Assembly: GCA_018829445.1 (NCBI GenBank)
Contig: JAHJTV010000076.1
Coordinates: 61,059 to 125,058, forward strand
Length of the DNA stretch: 64,000 bases
Source of the DNA: a bacterium
GTDB lineage: Bacteria > SAR324 > XYD2-FULL-50-16
Reading direction: 5' to 3'
Position numbers and translations under genes: made by a program. The first letter of the stretch is position 1; each line of letters starts with the position of its first letter. Under the pieces are notes generated by a model. It made no database searches. It saw only the letters and a program-made list of their open reading frames with translations, and was not told where the DNA came from. Shown one piece after another: positions 34,940-41,638 of this stretch.

Positions 34940-36100
34940 TTAAATTACCGGGCCAATCGTATAAATATCCATTGAACGCGTATAACCGGAAATCTCGGCC
35001 TTTGTAAGCCTACCGGATGCAGTTATCAATAGTTCATCCAGAATCTGTTTTCCCAAATCGCCCAACGTTGTATCCTTATCTTGAAATGCATTAAGCCAGA
35101 GATCCATATGATCCCTAAGGCTTTTCCATGTGTTTTCATTTGCCGTAATTTTTAATACAGGTATAAACGGAAATCCCTGAGGTGCACCCTTACCCGTTGT
35201 AAAAGCAATAATATTACAACCTGCTGCGGCCAAGCCCGTGAGAATTTCCGGCTCTCTTCCAGGGGAATCCATTACAACCAGCCCTTTCTTATCAGGCTGT
35301 TCACCATATTCATAAACCCCATTAATGGGAGAATTTCCCGCTTTGGCTATTGCTCCCAGTGATTTTTCTTCTATTGTGGTTAAACCACCTTTTATATTTC
35401 CGCCAGTGGGTTGCCCCCCTCGAATATCACAACCTGTAGATTTTGCGCGATTCTCCATGTTTTTGGTCAGGTTACTAATCTTTTGACCAATTTCTGGAGT
35501 TAGGGCATGCTTGGCAAGAATATGTTCCGCACCAATAAACTCTGTTACCTCTCCCAGAATTGAGGTCGCTCCCATTTCAACCAACCTGTCTGAAGCTATT
35601 CCTAATGCCGGATTGGAAAACAGTCCGGATGTAGTATCTGAGCTACCACACTTCAGGCCCAAAACAAGCTCGCTCACCGGACAGCTAGTCAGCCTGATGG
35701 AAGAGGCCTCATGCACCATATCCTGAGCCAGTAGAGTACCCAAAGCAATTGCTTTCGCTGCCCCACCAACTTCTTGAATTTTGAGAGATTCAACCCTTTT
35801 ATAAGATGCTTCAATGCCACATTTTATTTTTTCAAGCTCAACACTTTCACATCCCAGGCTAATAAGAAGAACAGATGCTAGGTTAGGATTCTTACCCAAT
35901 CCGATCAGGGTTTTTAATACTCTTTTTAAATCAATAGGGGTTTGGCAGCACCCCTGTTGATGAATAAAGAAGGAAGTCCCCTGAACATTCCTTGCGATAG
36001 CTTCAGTTACTTCGTTAGCGCAAACTACTGTGGAAATTATCCCGACAAGGTTTCTGGTTCCCACTCTTCCGTCTTTTCGACAATATCCCAAGAACTTCAT
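34940..36100 (-). CDS. UxaA-family dehydratase/lyase large subunit (altronate/galactarate dehydratase C-terminal type)
   Basis: 386 residues matching the C-terminal part of UxaA/GarD and the SuyB subunit of sulfolactate sulfo-lyase. Recognisable blocks: GYCRKDGRVGTRNLVGII, the cysteine-bearing FIHQQGCCQTP, ISLGCESVE, LGLKCGSSDTTSGLFSNPALG (Ser/Thr-rich active site), EVTEFIGAEHIL and KGAPQGFPFIPVLKITANE. With the adjacent small subunit it would remove water (or sulfite) from a 2,3-hydroxy acid using Fe(II). Being split into two genes is like SuyAB and unlike fused UxaA. Substrate not assignable. Confidence 0.88.
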   Translation of the reverse strand: MKFLGYCRKDGRVGTRNLVGIISTVVCANEVTEAIARNVQGTSFFIHQQGCCQTPIDLKRVLKTLIGLGKNPNLASVLLISLGCESVELEKIKCGIEASYKRVESLKIQEVGGAAKAIALGTLLAQDMVHEASSIRLTSCPVSELVLGLKCGSSDTTSGLFSNPALGIASDRLVEMGATSILGEVTEFIGAEHILAKHALTPEIGQKISNLTKNMENRAKSTGCDIRGGQPTGGNIKGGLTTIEEKSLGAIAKAGNSPINGVYEYGEQPDKKGLVVMDSPGREPEILTGLAAAGCNIIAFTTGKGAPQGFPFIPVLKITANENTWKSLRDHMDLWLNAFQDKDTTLGDLGKQILDELLITASGRLTKAEISGYTRSMDIYTIGPVI

Positions 36101-36139
36101 AATCTTCCGTTTTGCAATTGATGATTTTTCAGTTTGTTT

Positions 36140-36430
36140 TTAATCAAGATCGCCTCTACCCCTTAGACTTTCAATATTGTGAACATGTGCGACGCAACCG
36201 GGAGCGATTCTTGTTGTCGCCTGTCCAATCACCTCGCCATACTTAATAATCTTTTGACCTGTTTCAATTTTTTCCAAGGTAATCTTATATCCATAGGGTA
36301 TCTTTTCGGCAGACTTAAAAAGGATCAGCTCGTCACCCTTTCTTATTTTGATAGTCAAACCGGCGTCTATTTCAGTCAATACAGTCGCAACATTATCTGA
36401 TTCAGACAGAATAATGGCGTCAATTTCCAT
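36140..36430 (-). CDS. UxaA/SuyA-type small subunit (SAF domain)
   Basis: 96 residues forming a SAF domain, the N-terminal part of UxaA-type dehydratases. VATVLTEIDAGL, EKIPYGYKITLEKIETGQKIIKYGEVIGQAT and the histidine near the end (VAHVHNIESLRG) match the family and its metal/substrate-binding His. It precedes the large subunit by 39 bases, and together they make one enzyme. Confidence 0.88.
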   Translation of the reverse strand: MEIDAIILSESDNVATVLTEIDAGLTIKIRKGDELILFKSAEKIPYGYKITLEKIETGQKIIKYGEVIGQATTRIAPGCVAHVHNIESLRGRGDLD

Positions 36431-36455
36431 GTTTAGCTCCGAATTATATAAAACA

Positions 36456-37667
36456 CTATTTGTTAATCTTTAATTTTTTTAAAGCCTTTTCCATGCGGTC
36501 AAGCGCCTCTTTTATCACAGCCTTGGAAGTTCCGACATTAATTCTGATATGACCCTCTCCCGGTGGTCCGAAAGTCGACCCACTCTGAACCGCGATCCTT
36601 GCCTCATGGAGTAGATAATCTGTCATCTCATTGCTTGAAAGACCGTAAACCACAAGATTCGGAAATAAAAATGGCGTTGCTTCAGGGATTGAGCACCAAA
36701 CTCCCTTCATATCTCTAAGCCGGTTGAGAGCGTAACCATGCATCTCGTTAATGTGTTTTCTCAAGCTGGGAAGCCAGTTACCGGATTGCGTCAATGCAGC
36801 TTTAGCCGCTGCTTGTGCCAAAGTGTCCGTATGAACGATTATATCATGAATCTGTTCTTTAAGAATCTTCATTCGCTTTCCGCGGTGAACCAGATAAGCA
36901 ATTCTGTAACCTGGTATCCCATATGCCTTGCTGAATCCAAATGATGTTATGGTTCGCTCCATCATTTCGGGTGAGAGAGACGCGATGCTGATATGTTTAC
37001 CTTTAAAGACCATATCTTCATATAGCTCATCGCTAAAGATCAGAAGATCATTCTCAATTGCCAACTCTGCGACGGTTTCAAGCTCCTTTTGTGTCAATAC
37101 CCGACCACAAGGATTATGAGGATTGCATATCATGATCATCTTTGTTCGCGGATTGATCTGAGACCTGAGCAAATCCAAATCCAAGGCGCAATTATTATCA
37201 TACTTTACTGGTGAAAAAACCGGTGTTGCACCAGCATTTATGATATTTTGTATAAAGGGCGGATATATCGGCGCCGGACAAATGATCGCCTCATCTCCTG
37301 GCTTAAGCGCATGATAACATGAAATAAATATTGAAAACATCGTCCCGGGAATCATGTGAACATCATCAAACGATGCCTGTATCCGATTTATCCGATTTAA
37401 TTTTTCACATACTACCTCAAGCACATCCGGATCACCGGCATGCATACCATAGGGCGTCCTATCCTCTTCAATAACCTTCAATAGCGCGTCTTTGATACCT
37501 TGTGGCGGCGGAAAATCTATATCAGCTACAGACAGGGCAATAACATCATCGTCCCACCGCCCCCATTTTAAAGCCGATCTTTTTCTCAAAAACGCATGAT
37601 CCACACTCTCAAAACTACTCACAGCTGTCTTTCCTCCAAATTTAATTATATTTGCAATGCCACCCAC
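36456..37667 (-). CDS. PLP-dependent aminotransferase or C-S lyase, fold type I (MalY/PatB-like)
   Basis: 403 residues. WDDDVIALSVADIDFPPP near the N terminus is characteristic of the MalY/PatB cystathionine-lyase-like group. PLP sites are ICNPHNPCGRVL, LIFSDELYEDMVF and TSFGFSKAYGIPGYRIAY with the Schiff-base lysine, and the carboxylate-binding Arg is in GHIRINVGTS. It could be a beta-C-S lyase or an aminotransferase; both release enamine/imine intermediates, matching the nearby ridA. It lies 54 bases after the GntR gene and 25 before the SAF-domain gene. Confidence 0.87.
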   Translation of the reverse strand: MGGIANIIKFGGKTAVSSFESVDHAFLRKRSALKWGRWDDDVIALSVADIDFPPPQGIKDALLKVIEEDRTPYGMHAGDPDVLEVVCEKLNRINRIQASFDDVHMIPGTMFSIFISCYHALKPGDEAIICPAPIYPPFIQNIINAGATPVFSPVKYDNNCALDLDLLRSQINPRTKMIMICNPHNPCGRVLTQKELETVAELAIENDLLIFSDELYEDMVFKGKHISIASLSPEMMERTITSFGFSKAYGIPGYRIAYLVHRGKRMKILKEQIHDIIVHTDTLAQAAAKAALTQSGNWLPSLRKHINEMHGYALNRLRDMKGVWCSIPEATPFLFPNLVVYGLSSNEMTDYLLHEARIAVQSGSTFGPPGEGHIRINVGTSKAVIKEALDRMEKALKKLKINK

Positions 37668-37721
37668 ACTTCAAAAACCCTGCATTGATCATTCACTGTT
37701 CCCGCTTTGTGAGCTGTTGTT

Positions 37722-38381
37722 CTACTGAGTGTATAATCGGTTTTCAACATTGTTCAGATGGTTCGTTAAAGAATCTATTGCTTTTTCTTTATCATTTCCG
37801 ATGATCGCATGAATAATCTCCTCATGTTCTGGCAGGGTTGCACCCATATTTGCCTCCGATCCGAAAGTGTCACGAATTCTCAATAATTTTAGAGAATTTT
37901 TCATGTTTTCATAGACTTCGGCCATTTTCCTGTTTTGGCCTGACTGAATAAGGAAATAGTGAAATTCATCATCAATTTCTAAGTAGGGCTCAACTTTTTG
38001 CTCTCTCAGTAAAACATCATGAGCTTTTTTAAAATCGATCAGAAAGCCTTTTAGACGCTCCCTGTCTATCCATTCAAAACCTCTTTTTAGAGCATGAATT
38101 TCAAGCGCCAGCCTTAAATCTGCCAAGTCCTTTAATTCATCCACCTCCAACACAGAAATAAAGAATCCCTTTCTTGGAATGTGTTTAATAATACTCTCTT
38201 GTTCCAAGAACTTCAGAGCCTCTCTGATCGGCGTTTTGCTGACTTCCCAATCCTGACTTAGCTTATCAATGTTGATTTTTTCCCCAACTTTAAAAACCGA
38301 CTCACTAAATATCGCTTTTCGTAGCTGGTTATATACTTGTGTCACTATATCTGTACTATAAATCTCAGCTTTGAACACCAT
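37722..38381 (-). CDS. GntR-family regulator, FadR/FCD subfamily
   Basis: 219 residues from the ATG at 38381, preceded by TAGGGG; the frame opens at a TTG further up (38396). The N-terminal winged helix (~15-75: TQVYNQLRKAIFS, LSQDWEVSKTPIREALKFLE) is canonical GntR. The helical FCD effector domain carries the likely metal ligands in EIDDEFHYFLIQSGQ, PEHEEIIHAI and SLTNHLNNV. It heads the catabolic island, and a 54-bp palindrome starts 34 bases upstream. It probably represses the island and itself until an acid inducer binds. Confidence 0.92.
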   Translation of the reverse strand: MVFKAEIYSTDIVTQVYNQLRKAIFSESVFKVGEKINIDKLSQDWEVSKTPIREALKFLEQESIIKHIPRKGFFISVLEVDELKDLADLRLALEIHALKRGFEWIDRERLKGFLIDFKKAHDVLLREQKVEPYLEIDDEFHYFLIQSGQNRKMAEVYENMKNSLKLLRIRDTFGSEANMGATLPEHEEIIHAIIGNDKEKAIDSLTNHLNNVENRLYTQ

Positions 38382-38414
38382 GAGTACCCCTACCAAATCA
38401 TTTCAAAGAATATT

Positions 38415-38468
38415 GCAATCGATCATATATGAGATATCGGATCCGATATCTCATATATGATCGATTGC
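38415..38468. promoter_or_regulatory. Perfect 54-bp palindrome ahead of the GntR gene
   Basis: Bases 38415-38441 are the exact reverse complement of 38442-38468, with the centre at GATATCGGATCCGATATC. GntR/FadR-type operators are palindromic and A/T-rich, and this one overlaps the probable promoter of the island. The length exceeds a single operator, so it may be two nested half-sites or a transcribed hairpin. There is no T-run on the minus side. Confidence 0.7.
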
Positions 38469-38768
38469 TTTTTAGATGTCAACCTAAAAAATCCAAAACC
38501 AGGATTATTAATCTGAAAAAATCGGTTTTACAGCGGAAAATAGATATTACTTAGTCTTTTATAATAAGAAGTTTTGAGGCGAGTAAGAGTATGTGTTGAA
38601 ATAGAAAAACACATACCCACCTGTATTCATAAATTTCCCTGAGAACATTTATGAATTTCAAGCCAGTCACTGTGAAAAAATTGAAACAAGGTGTTGAAAG
38701 AGATATGGATCCAACCTGCCAGCTCCGCAACAAACGGTTGGATATCCAGAGATTCGTAATAAAGGGTG
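38469..38768. other. Non-coding stretch between the island and htrA
   Basis: 300 bases. The region holds the upstream side of the GntR promoter and the 3' flank of the htrA gene. I see no gene, and the 60-codon frame at 38551-38733 has no family features. Confidence 0.4.
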
Positions 38769-40214
38769 TTAGTCACTATTCTTTACAATGATATAACGGG
38801 CACCGGTTTTTGTGCCGATCAACAGCATGATACCTTTTTTGATATCGACCTTTTTTATCTCTTCCTCGAAGTCAATCATATTGTTAACAGGCTTCGAGTT
38901 GATCTCCAGAATCAGATCTCCAATTCTCAATCCGGCGTTTTGTGCCTGTGAGTTAGGGGCTATATGAGTGATGATGACACCAGCATCATACCGATCATAG
39001 CCATATTGTCTGGCCAGGCCGGGAGTGAGCGTTTGGACTTTAATTCCCAGGGGATTTTCAAATCCTGGAAGTCCTGACATGGCAAATTCTTTAGTCGGTC
39101 TTGATCCAAGTTTAATGGTTAGTATTTCCCGTTTTCCTTTCCGGATCACTTCTATTTTTACCTTGCTGTCCGGGTTGCTCATTCCGACTTCATTCTTCAA
39201 ATGGTCCGCATTTCTGATGGCTTTATCCTTGAATTTGACAATCACATCTCCCCGCTTTAACCCTCCTTCTTCAGCCGGAGAACCTTCTGTTACTTCAGCT
39301 ACCAAAGCCCCATCGCTGCTCTTCAGTTCCATCGCTTCCATCAGATCGTTGGTGATATTCTGCAAGAAGATACCCATCCAACCTCGTGAAACTTCACCAT
39401 TCTCAATCAGCTGATTCATCACCTGTTTTGCCATATTAATCGGTACTGAAAAGCCGACTCCTTGGTATCCTCCGCTCCTGGTGAAGATGGCAGTGTTTAC
39501 ACCAATCATCTTACCCTCAAGGTTTATCAGGGGGCCCCCACTGTTTCCCGGATTGATTGCTGCATCGGTCTGAATAAAATCCTCATAATCAGTGATATTG
39601 ACATTTGAACGCCCTTTTGCACTCACAATTCCCATGGTGACTGTATGAGACAATCCAAACGGATTTCCAATGGCAATCACGGTTTCACCGATGCGGATCT
39701 CATCAGAATCGCCCAAGGGAAGTACATCCAGATTATCAGCATCAATCTTGATCACAGCGATATCGGTCAAAGGATCTGTCCCAATCACTTTTGCCTTATA
39801 TTCTCTTCCGTCAATCAGTTTGACTATAATCTTATCAGAATTGCCAACAACATGATTATTGGTTAAAATATGTCCGTCCTTGTCTATGATGGCACCACTT
39901 CCTGCACCCTGCTGTTTGAATTCTTGAGGTCGATCGGGCTGATATCGCTTGGGTCTCATGTTTGGGAAAAACCGATCAAAAAATTCATCATCAAAATGAT
40001 CAAAGGGATTATCAGGGAATTGACTGCCCATCCCGGCTTTTACTCTCTTTTCGATTGTGATGTGAACAACCGCTTTTTGCGTAGACTCAACAATATCCGC
40101 CCTTGTTTTGGATTCTTGAATCATGCGCTGCAGGGTGGAATTGTCGTACCCAAATCCGATCTGGGGTATAAATAGAAACAGACTCATGTATAATAATAAA
40201 ATTCCTCTCTTCAT
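38769..40214 (-). CDS. HtrA/DegP-type periplasmic serine protease with two PDZ domains
   Basis: 481 residues with a signal peptide (KRGILLLYMSLFLFIPQIG). The trypsin-like domain (~60-270) has the catalytic His in TNNHVVGNS, Asp in DPLTDIAVIK and Ser in NPGNSGGPLINL. PDZ1 (~275-365, GWMGIFLQNI; GLKRGDVIVKFKDKAI) and PDZ2 (~385-480, AGLRIGDLILEINSKPV) follow. It degrades or refolds damaged envelope proteins. A short glutamine/proline-rich loop (~75-100) before the catalytic core is the LA-loop region. Apparently monocistronic. Confidence 0.95.
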   Translation of the reverse strand: MKRGILLLYMSLFLFIPQIGFGYDNSTLQRMIQESKTRADIVESTQKAVVHITIEKRVKAGMGSQFPDNPFDHFDDEFFDRFFPNMRPKRYQPDRPQEFKQQGAGSGAIIDKDGHILTNNHVVGNSDKIIVKLIDGREYKAKVIGTDPLTDIAVIKIDADNLDVLPLGDSDEIRIGETVIAIGNPFGLSHTVTMGIVSAKGRSNVNITDYEDFIQTDAAINPGNSGGPLINLEGKMIGVNTAIFTRSGGYQGVGFSVPINMAKQVMNQLIENGEVSRGWMGIFLQNITNDLMEAMELKSSDGALVAEVTEGSPAEEGGLKRGDVIVKFKDKAIRNADHLKNEVGMSNPDSKVKIEVIRKGKREILTIKLGSRPTKEFAMSGLPGFENPLGIKVQTLTPGLARQYGYDRYDAGVIITHIAPNSQAQNAGLRIGDLILEINSKPVNNMIDFEEEIKKVDIKKGIMLLIGTKTGARYIIVKNSD

Positions 40215-40721
40215 TTTTTCCTCCTGATCAATCGTTTAATAAAATCAAAAAGAGTTTCTGCCAGAGGACCGCCGCTACTATCCCGCATCTGTTTTAATCC
40301 TTCAATTTCGATTCTCCATATTTAAAGGATTAACTTAATACTCCAGTGGCCTCTTTCAAAAATCCAACAGAAAATCTGTTTTTAACTAATTAGACTTAAA
40401 AGACCGGGAATTGATTTCACTTTTCCTGTCGATATTCAATATTTTGTGTTGCTGACAAAAACAGCCCGATTCATTCACTGCTTTAACGCTGTAATTGTCA
40501 ATCTTGCAGGATGATAATGTTATTCAAAAAGACTTAATCTGAAGTATGATTCCCTGCACTGCATAAAACAGGAAAAGTGGAATCTGCAGCATCAGAAGAT
40601 ATATTGCTGCGGTGATTGGCCGGTGATGCTGCGGGTTTTAAAGCCAGCCCCGCAAAATGAGAGCGAGCAATATCTTATCATCTGAATGCGGGACTTGTGG
40701 GAATATTTATGAACTTTTCAG
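40215..40721. other. Intergenic region with mutually exclusive pairings
   Basis: 507 bases without a gene between htrA and the desulfoferrodoxin gene. The part 40586-40676 holds several complementary segments (see the separate entry). The rest includes the htrA promoter side, and nothing else is recognised. Confidence 0.4.
40586..40676. ncRNA. Possible structured element downstream of desulfoferrodoxin gene
   Basis: GCAGCATCA (40586-40594) is complementary to TGATGCTGC (40624-40632), AAGATATATTGCT (40596-40608) to AGCAATATCTT (40666-40676, with a 2-base bulge), and TGCGGG (40630-40635) to CCCGCA (40649-40654). The first two pairings cross, and the first and third overlap. So a pseudoknot or a choice of structures is possible. 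Strand and function unknown. Confidence 0.3.
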
Positions 40722-41105
40722 CTACACTTTTTCTGTTTTCCAGAGTCCATGCAGATTGCAGAATGCCCTGACCTTCACCAGTCTCTTGGGGCGATGAAAC
40801 TCTCTTTCCGGTTCATCCCCCGGAGACAAAAAGATCTTGGCATCTCCATTTTCAGAGATGGTTTCGATCCACTGGATATAGTGATCATCCGCCATAGGAT
40901 GAGCAGTTTCACCAACCTTGACTTTCATGCGATCCCCCTCAGCTTTGATAACGGGGACATGCTTTTCCAATCCCTGGTCGCCGGTTTTTTCGACCTGCAT
41001 TGTCATGGGTTTATTGCAACATACCAACTGTCCGCCGCCAACCAGGGCCATAGTAACGGTATTCCCACAGATATCACATTTGAACACATCAAATCTTTGA
41101 GCCAT
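40722..41105 (-). CDS. dfx: Desulfoferrodoxin (two-iron superoxide reductase)
   Basis: 127 residues. Centre I ligands are Cys10, Cys13, Cys29 and Cys30 (desulforedoxin domain). Centre II ligands are His49, His69, His75, Cys116 and His119, with Glu47 beside His49. All are present, so this is a 2Fe-type superoxide reductase that reduces superoxide to peroxide without releasing oxygen. It is typical of anaerobes and some microaerophiles. There is no rubredoxin or rubrerythrin gene next to it. Confidence 0.96.
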   Translation of the reverse strand: MAQRFDVFKCDICGNTVTMALVGGGQLVCCNKPMTMQVEKTGDQGLEKHVPVIKAEGDRMKVKVGETAHPMADDHYIQWIETISENGDAKIFLSPGDEPEREFHRPKRLVKVRAFCNLHGLWKTEKV

Positions 41106-41638
41106 TTTTACTCCTTTATTCTGTTTTGTTTAATCACATAGAATTGATTCGGTTGAAAGATTCTACAACAATAACCAATAAAAAATCAATCACTAAGACA
41201 ATTGCCATTTCGAACTGCAATACAACAGCAGAAGACCAGGTTAATAGTATCCATTACCTTTTGGATTTAAAAATAGAGCAGCAAGCTTACGCAAATGTGC
41301 AATCGAAATGATCTTTAATCCAAAAAGGGGACGTTGTGTACTAAATGTACATACTAATTTACATCATTAAAACAACTTGTATTAATACAGTTAATATTTC
41401 AGAAGCCAGCGAGCTGAATCCTTGTAAGTACTTTAAGATCAGTGTATTCTGTCTTTTTGTATACATTGTCAACAACGTCCCCAAACTATGAAAACGGATT
41501 TTTCGCACTTTCTCGCATGAAATATGCATTAACTGTATTATCGAAAAAATTGAAACCTCCTGCAAACGGAAGTAAAAGCAAAATAACGAAAGTCACTCTA
41601 AAAACACTATTTTAAGCGAAGTATCAGCTGGGATCATC
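41106..41638. other. Non-coding stretch before the large lipoprotein gene
   Basis: 533 bases, A/T-rich. It includes the promoter side of dfx and of the lipoprotein gene. A 12-bp palindrome TGTATTAATACA lies at 41378-41389. I see no convincing gene. Confidence 0.4.

Noticed and set aside
38551..38733. 60-codon frame downstream of htrA
   Set aside because: No ribosome-binding site, no domain and unusual residue composition; probably chance.
41126..41311. 61-codon plus-strand frame in the dfx upstream region
   Set aside because: Low-complexity, no start signal, lies in A/T-rich promoter DNA.
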